Positions 23,830 to 35,900 of a stretch of 64,000 bases of DNA are shown here, one piece after another; position 1 is the first letter of the stretch; every line of letters starts with the position of its first letter. A program made the position numbers and the translations under genes. Source of the stretch: Gambelia wislizenii. Its lineage: Eukaryota > Chordata > Lepidosauria > Squamata > Crotaphytidae. The stretch covers positions 37,369,001 through 37,433,000 of the forward strand of contig JAUMIR010000011.1 in assembly GCA_030847615.1 (NCBI GenBank). Direction: 5' to 3'. The notes beneath the pieces are model-generated. The model did not search any database, was not told the origin of the DNA, and worked only from the letters and a program-made list of their open reading frames with translations.

Positions 23830-23945
23830 GTACAACATACACTGGGGTGGAAAACATAGGGCCCTCCAGAAGTTGTTGGACTCCATCTCCCAGCATTTCT
23901 CTCCATTGCCTATGCTGGCTAGGGAAAATGGGACCTGAAATCCAA
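23830..23945. mobile_element. 'cagaagttgttggactcc' MITE
   Basis: 'ccctccagaagttgttggactccatctcccagcatttc...tatgctggctagggaaaatgggacc' is the degraded dispersed MITE. Confidence 0.45.
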
Positions 23946-24163
23946 TGACTACATGATCCCTACCCTGTCATTCACCAAGGGATGCTCCAGAAAGCAGCAA
24001 GGAACAGACAAGTATTCTGCAAAGTTATTAAGCAATTCGTTCTGGGTGTCCTGAATTAGTCTAATCAGGCCTAAACTTGGCATGGGATGCAGTTCATAGC
24101 TAGGCAATAACTGTATTAGGACCGAACAAAATCATACCCCAAAGACACCCAAAAGTGCTCATC

Positions 24164-24392
24164 AGACTTGGGCTGCTGCCACACCACAGAAGCAATGCAG
24201 TTTGTCACCACTTTTAACTATCTTGGCTCCATCCAGTGGAATCCTGGGATTTGTAGTTTGTTGAGTCACCAGAGCTCTCTGACAGAGAAGGATAAATATC
24301 TCACAAAACTACAGATCCCATAATACCCTAGTATTGAGCCATAGCAGTTAAAGTGGTGTCAAACTGTTTTAATTCTGCAATGTGGCAGCAGC
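24164..24392. mobile_element. Hairpin MITE (GCAGTTTGACACC family)
   Basis: Inverted arms 'gcagtttgtcaccacttttaactatcttggctccatcc' and 'tagcagttaaagtggtgtcaaactg' enclose 'gggatttgtagttt'. Confidence 0.7.
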
Positions 24393-24426
24393 CTCGGTCA
24401 GTGATGACTATGCCTTTCATTTCAGG

Positions 24427-24557
24427 GGAGCTATGAACCTTCTCCAAGCTTTACTCCAGAGGAGCTAGCCAAAGTGCTGAACCTTTTGAACCCAAAGTGC
24501 ATTCACTACTCCATCAACATTGGGAGCCATCATCTGCCATCATACATACTACACACT
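24427..24557 (+). pseudogene. Possible orphan exon cut by an LTR
   Basis: A good acceptor (TATGCCTTTCATTTCAG|GGGAGC) is followed by an open frame of mixed composition: S-Y-E-P-S-P-S-F-T-P-E-E-L-A-K-V-L-N-L-L, then N-P-K-C-I-H-Y-S-I-N-I-G-S-H-H-L-P. No consensus donor appears before the LTR-like element begins at 24558. I recognise no family. It could be a disrupted exon or chance. Confidence 0.3.
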
Positions 24558-25147
24558 TGTCAGGATCCAGCCTGCAGGGTCTTGGAGCAGAGATGCCACA
24601 GCCAGGACAGGCAGGGAGACAGAGAACCAAAACCCAAGGGCCGGGGGCCAGGTCAGGGGCACAGAAGACAGAGTCTGGAGTCCAGGCAGGAACAAAGACA
24701 AGCCAAAATCCAAAAACAAGCCAAGGTCAAACATGTACCAGGAGCCCAGAGGCAGAAGCAAGTCCTGGAAAAGAGTGCCAAGTCAGATATACAAGAGACA
24801 GAGTCCAAAGAAGCCACAGTCCAAATACAAGCCAAGGTCAAACACATACCAGGTATCCAGGGACCAGAAATAGGTCCAAGAAGCAAGTAAAGGTCCAAAC
24901 ACAGCACGGGAACATGAAGCACAGAAGACCATGTTGTTGTGGCAAGGGCTGAGAGGAGATTGCTGCTCTTAAATAGCTGTTCCCCGGGCTGCTCCAGGTG
25001 TGCCGCACGAGTGCAGCCAGCTGTGCCTGAAAAGTTGGCCCTGGTTCGTTCAAGGCTCCCACAACCAGGGCCTAGTCCTGCACGGAGAGGCAGAGCCAGT
25101 GTTAGCAGCCAGGGGCCCAGTCCTGCAAGGAGAGGCAGATCCTGACA
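24558..25147 (+). mobile_element. Solo-LTR-like element
   Basis: Termini TGTCAGGATC...GATCCTGACA are inverted, with TG...CA ends typical of Gypsy-type or retroviral LTRs. The interior has two related blocks with 'caagccaaggtcaaacatgtaccagg' (24718, 24830) and two with 'agtcctgcacggagaggcag' (25076, 25121). No obvious target-site duplication or internal coding region is present. Confidence 0.6.
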
Positions 25148-25149
25148 AT

Positions 25150-26130
25150 ATGTGAATATTAGGCCAGGCCTATAGCTAGACGCAGTCTCAAGATAGAGAC
25201 TCTGGAGCTAGGCAGGGGTACAAACAGAAATGTTGTGGAGAGAGATTCTCTAACCTTAAGGACTCATTTGCTGCCCAATAGCTCCCCACCCCACTACATC
25301 CATCACCCACCATCCGCATCATTCCTCATCTGAAGCTCACAGTCTGTAGTTTGTTTAAACATACACTCCATGTCATGTTTATTCTGGGCTAAGGCCTCAT
25401 TCATCTCTTCCAATCCCAATGGCTCTTAAAATATGGTACACAGGTACATGAAAACAGGTAGTAGGTGGCTTGTAATGCAAGCATGCGATGCACTCAAATG
25501 CAGGGTTTCTGACTGAGTGTTTGCACTGTGACTGTACACTTCCATTGTTGCAGACAAAGAAAAGGACATCTGCTTTTGCTTCCACTCAAATGTTCTCTCT
25601 CTGTCTCCCCCACACCCACATCTCTCTTTGTCTGTTGGTGAATTATTTACGCGGAGGTCCTCTGAAGCCTCCCTTCATTTGGATGAGGAATCACTTTTCA
25701 GCTGGGGATCTGCTGGGAATTCTGGACATGATAGCAATCAATCCACTGCCTTCCTTCACTCTTGATTTTCTCAAGAGTTATTCAGACCCCAGGGCTTCAC
25801 TTCATCAGCTGTCATCCTGGTAGCATCTAAGTTAACTGGAAAAATTGATTAACAAAAAGACTGTCTCCCATGTGACCAGAATGGGAGAATAGAAACACGC
25901 CAATGTTTTTTAATAAGTCTAAGTGGGATGCGCTACTCTTGGGCTTCACGTCCGCTTTCCTTCCTTCATGTGATAAGGCTTTTGTTTCCAAGGGAGATCA
26001 ACAAGAGACCCAAAGTTTTAAATTTCTAAAACATAGAATCATAGAGTTGATGGGTTTATGACAACTTTGCATTGTAGGATAGGAGGGGGTTCCAAGGGAT
26101 ATTTCCTAGTAGCATGCCTACTCCTCCTCT
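25150..26130. other. No recognised feature
   Basis: No repeat family or exon recognised. Confidence 0.4.
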
Positions 26131-26132
26131 CC

Positions 26133-26733
26133 TCCTCTGGCATTTCTTTGCAAGCGAAGATTCAGGAAGGACTCATCCCGTGCTTTCTGCAAGTGCGCTG
26201 ATGACTAAAAAGGCCAATCCGAGATAGACAAGTCCGGTTGCAGAAAGCATAGCAGAAGGTCTCCTTGGGTGATGTTTCCAGGTTGTGATTTTTTCTGTGC
26301 TGTCATTTGTCTTCAAGACTTGTTTGGCGTGAGTTCTCAAATAAGGCTGCAGCATTGTGGATTGTGCGTCTCCATGCCTCCCGATGTGAGGCCAGGAAGG
26401 ACCATTGTTGGTGATCAATTTGGCCGAGCCTGAGATGTTGTTTCAGGGAGTCCTTGTATCGCTTTTTTTGAACGCCCCTCTTACACTGACCCGTGGCGAG
26501 TTCACTGTAGAGTACTATTTTGGGGAGGCGATGGTCCTCCATCCTAGAAACGTGCCCTGCCCAGCGCCGCTGCGTTCTCAATATCATGGCCTCAATGCTG
26601 GTGATCCCTGCTTGCTCAAGGACAGCAACATTCATCACATATATACACACACATTGTCCAGTTTATATTTAGGATTGTGTGTATACAGCGCTGATGAAAG
26701 CGTTCGGAGTCATGTCGGTGATAGGCGATGGGT
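26133..26733 (-). mobile_element. LINE 3' fragment (RWAGHV-type), copy 4
   Basis: It extends further 5' than most copies, into the region matching 34190-34260. Frameshifts break it: a broken finger and a stop within EDKRQ. The 3' hairpin is mutated. Confidence 0.8.
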
Positions 26734-27635
26734 CACCTATCAATATCACATGTCCTCCTACCCCCTCCCTATAATATCTCATAATTGGCAATATTGGACA
26801 CGTTGAAGGGGTCAAGTAGACTGGTATCATTCAAACTGACTTATTTTAATTTTTATCCTAAATCCTGTAGAGCATCTCACTGCTCTTAACCTTAGCAGTA
26901 GGTAGGTGGTCCTCCAAAGATCCTGGCCTGGGGGACCCACTTCAGGATGTGGGGGTCAGTCCCATGGGAGACAGTGGTAAATGTGAGTAGAGAAATATTG
27001 ACATTGCTGGAGATCAAGTAGAAACCACAGAGATGGGTGAATGATTTCCAACGTCTCCCTCTCTGCAATGCTAGAAGTTTGGGAACTCAAGGAAAATTTT
27101 ATTTAGGGGGGAAGAATTCTTATTTGGGTGGGCAATGTCCTCATTCCCCCCCTCTCATCTTCCCTAAAATGTACCAGCGGTGTAGGAATGAGATGGAAAT
27201 ACAGCAACAGTGAATTCTAGCAAGGAGAAGCAGCTGGAGGAGTTTACAACAACTTATGAGATTTAGATGTTTTTATGTGTTACTTACATTCCACCTTTCT
27301 TTCAGCATGGGATCCAAGGTGGCACACAATGTTTTAAAATCATAATAATAATTTTAAAAGTCTTAATACAAAAGTTAAAACACAATTAAACTAAATTTCT
27401 GTTTGTTTTAAAAAAACAGTTAAAAACAGCATCACAAAATGCTTAAAACATATTTTAAAAAAAGGAAAAAAAGTTAATAAATAACTGGAAGAACTTAAGG
27501 GTGGGATGGTAAGAAACTGATGTAGGAAAAATGTATGACTGAATGAGGAGTCCAAATACATCCCAGCAGCTGACTACATTTTCACCCACAAAAGCTAAGA
27601 TAGATTTTCCAAACTCCTACTGGTTCTGTAATGTG
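26734..27635. other. No recognised gene; AT-rich tail-like stretch
   Basis: 27280-27490 ('ccacctttctttcagcatgggatccaaggtggcacacaatg' then A-rich) looks like an old retroposon tail. Confidence 0.4.
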
Positions 27636-27639
27636 TGTG

Positions 27640-27985
27640 TGTTTGTGTATCTGTGCCAGTTGCTTTATGGTGACTCCATGCATTTCAGAGGGTTTTCTTA
27701 GGCAAGGAATCCTCAGAGGTGGTTTTGCCAGTTCTTTCTTCTGAAATATAATCTATAGAGCCTGGTGTTCCTTGGCAGTCCTTCTGGGCTTGGGGAAGGT
27801 TCTTCTTTTTGGACTACCACTCCCAGAATCCCCCAGCCAGCGGCTGGGGGATTCTGGAAGTGACAGTCCAAAAAAGCACCTTTGTTTCCTCATGTATTGG
27901 AAGTTCTAGCCTGTAGCATTTCCAAGAAAGGGACCAAGGTCAGATCTTACATGTATGTGTTTGCCTCCAAGTCTCCTGTCGACTT
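27640..27985 (+). mobile_element. Composite palindrome element, copy C
   Basis: Same orientation and module order as copy A: SINE tail, 5S-like 'gcctggtgttccttggcagtc', spacer, palindrome (27806-27874), spacer 'ggaagttctagcctgtagcatttcc...ggaccaaggtcagatc', second SINE tail beginning 'tgtttgcctccaagtctcctg'. Confidence 0.75.
27806..27874. repeat. 33-bp palindrome of composite copy C
   Basis: Arms 27806-27838 and 27842-27874 pair with few mismatches around a three-base loop. Confidence 0.9.
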
Positions 27986-28754
27986 GACTTATGGTTCATA
28001 CGTGAGTAATTCACCATCTTGCAAAGCTTTGTCATCTTGCAAAGCTTTTGGGGGCCAAAAAACCATTAAGACAAATCACAGTTGCTGTGATTTGCCATTA
28101 CTGCAGAGCAATCTGGGGTGTTTTCTGGGTTTGTTTGTCTTTTTGCCTAAGACAGGGCCTTAATATCATTTGCAAAACAATGTCAAGGTTATATTCCATG
28201 CATCTTGTTGGCCAGTATTTGCACTGCAGGGAACACATCACTTCTCTGCAGCACACAGGGGTTTTAAGGGAAGCCACCAAATCATTAGTTTGAAGCCAGC
28301 GAGGTCAGTCAGACAGACAGACAGAGACAGGGAGGGAACTATTTTCCAACTGGAAAAGCCCTTTCCTGGAAGTTGGCAGTAGGGTAGTTTGCAGGAAGCA
28401 ATGGGTTCAATGACAGGGCTCTGCTGCCACCTGGTGGTTGATTTCTAAAGTGAACAAACAATCACATTGAACCTAATGAGGTCACAGCTTTGAAAGTGAC
28501 AAGCTGGCTGAATATCTAAAGGAAAAGCACATGGCATTTCCAAGCTGCTACCAGGGCACAGTTTAGTACCTACAGACTGGAAATACAAATACCCCCCCAA
28601 CATGACTGCTACTGCCATCTTAGGCCCTTTCACACTACCACTTGAACCCCCCCCCAAAAAAAAACATGGATAAAAGGGAACCATATTATAGAATCACATT
28701 GGAGGATCTAGAAACGCATATATTTTTGGATGCGGATAAATGAAACCTTTTGTA

Positions 28755-28925
28755 GGTCAGTAAAATGAGTACCCAGCTTGTGGGGGCAATTAGTTAACAC
28801 ACACTGGAAACTGCTTAATGCAGATGTAAATTGTTGCTTTAAAAAACAATTTGTAAGCCGCTCTGATAGCCTTGTGGCTGAGGAGCAGGGTATAAATAAA
28901 TAAAATAAAATAAAATAAAATAAAC
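28755..28925 (+). mobile_element. Retroposon tail (GTAAGCCGCTCTGATAGCC) with (AAAT)n
   Basis: 'gtcagtaaaatgagtacccagcttgtgggggcaattag...tttgtaagccgctctgatagccttgtggctgaggagcagggtataaataaat'. It matches 10.9-11.06 kb. Confidence 0.7.
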
Positions 28926-28964
28926 CATAGATACTGAATCCATAGATACAGGGGTTGACCTGTA

Positions 28965-29130
28965 TGTAGTTATAGCACTATGATTCCACTCTAACTGCCA
29001 CGGCAATATCTGTAGGAATCCTAGGATTTGTGGTTGCTAGAGCTCTTTAGTGGAGAATCCTAAGTACCACTCTCCGAATGCAAATCACAGGGTGGAACCA
29101 TGGCTGTTGAAATGAAATCATAGCACTATA
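28965..29130. mobile_element. Hairpin MITE, diverged
   Basis: 'tatagcactatgattccactctaactgcc' is opposed by 'gctgttgaaatgaaatcatagcactata'. Confidence 0.55.
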
Positions 29131-29290
29131 ATAATGCAGATTCAAAGAGCTGGAAGGGACCATAAGGGCCATCTAGTCCATCTCTCTGCCCTGCAGGAAT
29201 ACACAGCTAAAGTATTCCAAAAGAGCATTATCCAACTTCTGTTTAAAGACCTCCAAAGAAGGAAAGCCCACCACCCTCCAAGGCATAGTC
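29131..29290 (-). mobile_element. CR1/L3-like 3' remnant
   Basis: 'agagctggaagggaccataagggccatctagtcca...caacttctgtttaaagacctccaaagaagg' in inverse orientation. Confidence 0.65.
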
Positions 29291-31185
29291 TACCCTGGGC
29301 TGAGTGGAGTCCAAGGGTACCTGTGTACCTGAGGGTTGTCCATACTCCACACTCGCCATCACCTTGCACTCCTTTCCTTCATTCTCCAATTGCTATCTTT
29401 GGTTTTCGGAGATTACTTTTTAGGGAGTAAATCGTGTACAAGGAAGTCAGGGGAGAGAATAGCTACTACCTAAAGACTCACACAGCATTTGGGGGCAAAT
29501 TTTCTTTTTTGAGCATGGGGTAAAAGGCTCTGGGGTTTCCACAGGAGGCCTCTCTTGACCGCATGCAGACTGAGGAATGCACACTTTCCAGAAGAACTGA
29601 GAATCTGCCCCTCAGGTATGGCCAAACAGTTTTCGTTTGAAAAAAAGAAAGAAAGATCTGGCAATGACTCACCCCACCCCATCCCATGAAATCATTTTTC
29701 CTTCATGTTGCCAGCATTGTCCTTTGCCAACTTGACCCCCAGAATCTACGCTTGTTGCAAAAGGATTGAGCAGATTTCTTCATGTCCCAATTCTAAAAGT
29801 GATTTTATTCAGTGCACTACAGCTCTTCACCATAACATCCTCCAAACAACTCTGCAAAAGTGCTTTCCAGGCCAAAAGGAAAAGAAAAGAAAAAGCTGGG
29901 GAGGGGGAGAGTCCCCATTTCACTGAGGTGAGGCTGAGGAGTCCAGCTTTTAGTCCGAACATCAAAGGAGCTACTTCCTATGCTGGACCTATTTGGGAAG
30001 GGGGATAGACTTCTATACCTACAAGAGCTCCTTTCAAGTTCAGACTAAAACCCAGTGATGTGGAAGCTGCTAGGTGCAAAGAAGGCTCTCTCTGTCCTCC
30101 CTGCAAGGCGGCACTGCTTTCTTGCCAAAGGATGTGCCATTGCAAAGGAAGTGTTTATGAAGACACAGCAGTCTCCTAGGAAAAGGTCCCGGGAGACCAT
30201 CCATACCAGCTGTCTTCCTGTTAAGACCCTGACAAGTTTGTGAGATGAAACAAGGTCACACCTAAATATGTCATGGATTAGTGCTCCACAAGCTATTTCA
30301 TGTGACGAGGTGGCAGTTTTCTTTCAATCCCAGTACACCAGGGAGACTTTCACGCCATATTTTTTTATTATTATTATAATTGCATTTGCAAACTTTCCTG
30401 GAGACTCACTGCTGATTTGCAGCCAATGCCTCCTAAGCCAGCACTGGTCCATGGACCCTCACTCTGAGCAGGAGTGTCATCAATCAAGCTCCACCGATAG
30501 AAAACGCAAGGCCCTTTGTGTCAGCCACATCAGTCCACAGGGAGAGACTGGACGAAAAGTCAGATGGTAGCCATGATTGTAGCCCCCCTGCCCAGCCACA
30601 GGGTCTTTCCATTGCAAGGTGAAGTGGGGGGGGGGTCTCTCTCATGCAATGTGTAGTTGATCCAAGCCACCATTGAAGCAGGAGAAGAAAACCAGCTCAA
30701 TCCAGAGGAGTAGGACTGTTTTCCTCCCCAACACGGCAGCATTAGGGCACAGTGACCATCCGATCCGTGCTGTGTCGTGCGGGGAAAGGGCGTTTGTGCC
30801 TCAGTCCGGAGAACCGTTCGTTTAACGTCAAAGTGGTCTAAGGAGGGAAATCATAAAAGAGTGTAAGACTGCAATCCTAAGGCAAGCTGATCTGGAACTG
30901 AGTGAACCTGAAGAGGAAAATTCAGAAAGTGACCGCAAGGCCTGAATGAGCCAGAGCCATATTAAAGAAAACAGTTGCCTTAGACACAGAAATTGAGATT
31001 TCAAGCTTAGCAAAACATGAACATTCTTAGCTATGTTCCCAATATCCTGGTATATTCTGCTGATTATGATAACAGCTAGAACACCACAATAAGATACAAA
31101 GAACAAGTGTGAGATGCATGGTTTAGAAATAGAGCTTCCTCATTATTGGTGAGTTTGTATGTACAGGTTGTACAACCCCATGGTA
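29291..31185. other. No recognised gene; small CpG cluster at 30755-30835
   Basis: Sequence looks unique. A short AT run lies at 30360-30380 and a notable CpG cluster at 30755-30835. No exon is supported. Confidence 0.4.
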
Positions 31186-31455
31186 TTGATTGAAATTCAT
31201 TGGATCCATGGAACCAATATCCATAGTCTCAGTTATCCATGGCTGAACAAACAGGGATAGAGACAGAGTTGTGCTGGAAAATGCCCAGAGAGGTGTCCTC
31301 TCTAGGAATAGCTAGATCCTCCAACACAACCCTATAGTATGTTTGTACTGGAAAGCCTTTATTTTAATAGGGTTTGCTGTTATCCGAGGTTTCATTTATA
31401 AACAGTAAGTCCAGGAATATATCTCCTGCAGATACAGGGGGCCACCTGTATGTCG
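31186..31455 (-). mobile_element. pogo/Tigger-like MITE remnant
   Basis: 'attggatccatggaaccaatatccatagtctcagttatcc', 'ggaaaatgcccagagaggtgtcctctctagg' and 'gcagatacagggggccacctgta' parallel the element at 61.55-61.87 kb. Confidence 0.55.
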
Positions 31456-32048
31456 CCTTTTGTTGTTCAATTGCTGCCACTGAATATTTTTGTAAGAATT
31501 ATATATAAAATTGGTTTGATTGCTTGTTTGGCATGAAACCCCAGGCTTCCAAGCCAGACTCCACTCAGCACTTAAATAATCCATTGGGTCCCATCTACTA
31601 TCACACTCCATTCATGAACCTCAAAAGGGTTTTTTAAAATTCCTCTTCGACACCATTTGTCAGATGGATTTTCTGGAAAATTTTGAATTTTCTAGGAAAA
31701 TGTCCATGTCTCAATTAGACTGTGTTCAGATTTAACATCTGTGTTTCATTTATAATTGCTGAGCAAAACTTTTAAGGGCCCTACAGTGTTTGAAGTGACA
31801 TATTTTATTATAGGGGAGGAGGTATTAAGTGCCCTCAATTTGGTTTCAATATTACATTCCTACAAATTCAATGCTTCATGGGGAAGTTGTTAGGATTACT
31901 TCAAAATAACCCAAATCCCTTCACTGATCTTATGCAAAAAATTCTTCCTCCAACTTTTCAAAACTCAAAAGAAAAGAAAAAGATAATGCGACATTGCTTG
32001 GGCTTTCTGCTGAAAGTGAAACAACAAACCAATCACAGTTTTCGTTAA

Positions 32049-32270
32049 GGACTTTATCACACTACACTGTTATAGTGCTATTATTCCACTTTAACTGCTT
32101 TGGTTGCCTCCTGTGGATTTCTGGGATTTGTAGTTTAGTGAGGCCTAAGAGCTTTCTGGCTGAGAGTTCTAAATGCCCCCCAAAAAACTGCAAATCCCAG
32201 TATTCCACAGCAGGCAACCAGAGCAGTTAAAGTAGAATAATAGTTCTATAACAGTGTGGTGTGGTAATCT
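32049..32270. mobile_element. Hairpin MITE (GACTTTATCACACT family), full length
   Basis: Arms 'gactttatcacactacactgttatagtgctattattcc' and 'agaataatagttctataacagtgtggtgtggtaatct' enclose the shared centre. It lies just beyond the inferred 3' end of the LUZP4/UIF-like gene. Confidence 0.8.
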
Positions 32271-32351
32271 ATTATGTCTTGATTTTTGATGCAGCCAACA
32301 AGCTGAATTTACAACTCACTGTAGCCTGGGATCATTATGTGTGTTGGCCAT

Positions 32352-32357
32352 TTTATT
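32352..32357 (-). terminator. Candidate polyadenylation signal of the LUZP4/UIF-like gene
   Basis: AATAAA occurs on the minus strand about 360 bases beyond the stop codon. No other AATAAA is obvious between it and the stop. A hairpin MITE begins about 80 bases further downstream. Position fits a short 3' UTR, but only the hexamer supports it. Confidence 0.4.
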
Positions 32358-32714
32358 TTACTCCCTGTTTGAAAATTCCTTTCTTTTCTGCCCAGAAAAA
32401 AAGGCAACCCAGAGAGTCCGGAGGGGCTAAAAGTCACAAAACCAGCCTTGGAGTGGATGGCAGGGCCACATTTCGACCACCATTGGGAGGAGGCTTTTGG
32501 GGCTCAGGGTCCCTAGCAGGGTGTGGGGATTCACTTCACCGCAGGAGATTTTCTGCTTTCCAAGGGGGTGGGAGGAAACCCTGAGGAATTCTTCTCTGGT
32601 ACAGATGTTAATCACAGCTGGAGTAGTATTGCATTGCTAAGCCTCTGATGCTTGCTCCCTAGCAGGGCTGAGCCCTGTCAAAGTTGCTGGCCTCTCTTGG
32701 GTTGGTTTGCACAC

Positions 32715-32913
32715 TCACTCAAACCCCTTGAGGACTAGTCGCTTAGCCACAAGGGATGGCTTCTGTTTGTCCTCCAAATATCCTTTTGGAAAATTCTCTA
32801 CCTGGTTAGCCACGGCACGGAAGTTGAACCCCAGGGGCACTCCTTTCGGCTTGTAATGGCTCCTCGTCGCTGGAGTGCTTCTCTCTCTTAGGAAGGGGCG
32901 TTTGCCGACCCGC
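32715..32913 (-). CDS. LUZP4: LUZP4/UIF-like terminal coding exon 7
   Basis: The acceptor is GGTATTTCACAG|GCGGGT. The first base completes an Arg codon with exon 6. It encodes residues 214-278 and stops at TGA (32717-32715). The segment [14 protein letters not shown] matches UIF around KGVPLQFDINSV near its C-terminus; the protein then ends ...R-L-V-L-K-G-F-E. A chain of canonical splice sites ending in the expected C-terminal homology argues for a functional gene, not a processed copy. Confidence 0.85.
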
Positions 32914-35900
32914 CTGTGAAATACCAAATTTAAAAAATGGTCACATGGCAAGTCAAGGGAAAAAAAAGAAGGAGCTGATTCATTTTCTCCATGTCTTCCT
33001 CCACAGAGCGTGGAAGCGTTCCTTTTGGACATCATCTCCCAGAATCCCCCTGAGAGCATGGCCAGTGGCCAAGGATGCTGGGAAAGTGCAGTCTCTATCC
33101 ATCAGTGATTGTAGCTGCTGGCAGTTCTGGGAGTTGTAGTCCAAAAAAGCTAATGTCCCAAGCTCTGTTCCCACGTAAGGGATGGATGAATGGCACCAGC
33201 AATAATGTCTTTGTGTCTGGCACTTTCTTAAGACCAACCCCAAGGGGAATAACAACAACAACAACCATCATCATCATCATCATCTTTATTTCTATCCCAC
33301 TTTTTTCCCAATTTTGGACTCAAAAGTGGCATACAATAAAAAGACATTGCTAAAATCAGCAAAATACAAGTTAAATTATAGCAATTTAAGAAAACACATC
33401 ATAATGTAGCTCTTTAAAAACATAATGATTAGAGACTTTATCAGATGAGCCCCTTAAAATGTTCTTTTGCTGGCATTAAAAAATATATCCATTTTTATGC
33501 CAGCAAAAGAATGCTCCTCACCATACTTACCTCTAATCACGGCAAAGGCTTTCCCGGCAATGAAAGAAGAAGTGAACGGAGCCCTGTTCACTTCCTTGTT
33601 CAAAATCCTGCAGATTCTTGCAAAACTTCATTGCACGGGCAATTAAAAAACACACCAAAAGAACACACAAAAATAGATTTTCCTTGTTTTTTTTCTGGGC
33701 TGTGAGGCCGTGTTCTGGAATAGTTTCTTTCTGACGTTTCGCCTGCATCTGTGGCTGACATCCTCAGAAAGAAACTCTTCCAGAACATGGCCTCACAGCC
33801 CGGAAAAAAAACAAGGAAAATATATGGAGGCCGGCCGTGAAAGCCTTCGACTTCAACACACAAAAAGTTACACAAAGCACATACACACACTTTAAAAGTG
33901 ATCTAGGAACACTTGGGCTGAAACAAGTCTGTTAATCTTAAAATCTGCCAGAAGATTTCTTTATTTTTAGTTTCCCTTCTTTTTTCCATCTGTACCCCTC
34001 TTCACCTCAGTTTAAACTTATTTGATGGGCCCTATTCTCCTAGCAAAGGCATATAGAGCATTTGGAAGACTTTACAAAAGAATCTGGAGTAACAAACATC
34101 TAAGGCGAAGCACAAAAATCAGGGTGTATAGAGCCATTTCTATCCTCCTTTATGGATCTGAAACATGGCTCACCTATCACCACCACTTACGACTCCTCTA
34201 ATGCTTTCATCAGCACCGTCTACGCACAATCCTAAATATACACTGGACAGACTATGTGACGAATGTTGCTGTCCTTGAGCAAGCAGGGATCACCAGCATT
34301 GAGGCCATGATATTGAGAACACAGCGGCGCTGGGCAGGGCACGTTTCTAGGATGGAGGACCATCGCCTCCCCAAAATAGTACTCTACGGTGAACTCGCCA
34401 TGGGTCAGTGTAAGAGGGACGCTCCAAAAAAGCGATACAAGGACTCCCTGAAAGAACATCTCAGGCTCGGCCAAATTGATCAGCAACAGTGGTCCGCCCT
34501 GGCCTCACATCGGGAGGCATGGAGACGCACTCTCCACAATGCTGCAGCCTTATTTGAGAACTCATGCCAAACAAGTCTTGAAGAGAAATGAGAACGCAGA
34601 AAGAATCACAACCCAGAAACATCACCCAAGGAAACCTTCTGCTGTGCTTTCTGCAACCGGACTTGTTTCATAGAATCATAGAATCATAGAATTGTAGAGT
34701 TGAAAGAGACCATGAGGGCCATCCAGTCCAACCCCCTCAGATTGGCCTTTTTAGTCATCAGCGCGCTTGCAGAAAGCGCAGGATGAGTCCTTCCTGAATC
34801 TTCATTTCCAAAGAAAAGCCAGAGATTCTCCTATACAAACCTGCCTGTTCTTTTAAGAGCACTCTCTCTGTCTCGCCACCGTCGCAGGTATATCTGGTGG
34901 GAAGACTGGAGATCGCACCTTTTCCTTGGCTGCTCCCAAACTCTGGATCGCCCTTCCCAGAGAGGTTATAGACCAACACCTTCCCTCCTCTCTTTCTGCA
35001 AAGAGGTGAAGACTTTTCTCTTTCGATAGGCTGTTGAGGGCTGATTGCACAAGGCCTGTCCCAACTAAACCATCTGCTTTGGTTCCTATTTGTTATTTTT
35101 GTTGTTCTGTTTTTCCTCCCCAAAGAGTTATGTTTTTAACAGATTTTAATTTTTTGATAATCACTTTTTAGCTTTTTTATTTTGTGCACACTATGAGTTT
35201 TTCTAATCTGTAGTAAGCTGAATTGTGCCTCAAATTGGGAAGAGGGTAGGATGTAAAGAAATATTATACATATAACAACAACAACAACAACAACAATAAT
35301 AATAATAATAAATCATTGGGAGAAGGCTCTTGGGGCTCAGGGTCCCTAGGTTAGTAATATATATAATAATAATAGTTATTATTCTTTTCATACGGAAGCA
35401 GACTACCATGGGTATCACTTTCGAAACTGGCAAAATAGAGACTGTCAAAATCCATCCAAGGCAATGCCACTTACGTGGTTGCTTGACTTGCTCGCTGGTT
35501 CGATACAGAGACCGTCATGATTGCTCCAGAATTGAGCTGTGTTTGCCGCCTGCCGTGAGAACAGAACTTTGGTTTTCTTACTGCTAAGACAGCCAATTTA
35601 TTTCTACTAGCTGGACCCGTCATACCATACACCATTAAAAAAACTCCCCCAAACACACCCAGGAGACCTCATGCCCAGTTGCCTGGGTCCTGTCGCAATG
35701 GCAGCGGCAGTATCCCACCACCACCACCAATTCATTGCCTGTCCCGTTGTACCAGCAGCATGGTTGTCCTGCTGCCAATTCACTGCCTGGGTACCATCAC
35801 AGCTTTAGTAACCATAGCCAACCCTGGACATTTTCAGGCACATCTTACTGCGCAAGAAGACTCCGGGAGAGGTATGTGGCTATCCTGCGGCAGGGGGTCA

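Noticed and set aside
24474..24890. 138-codon Gln/Lys-rich open frame
   Set aside because: It runs across the border between the exon-like segment and the LTR-like repeat; the LTR part is internal repeat sequence.
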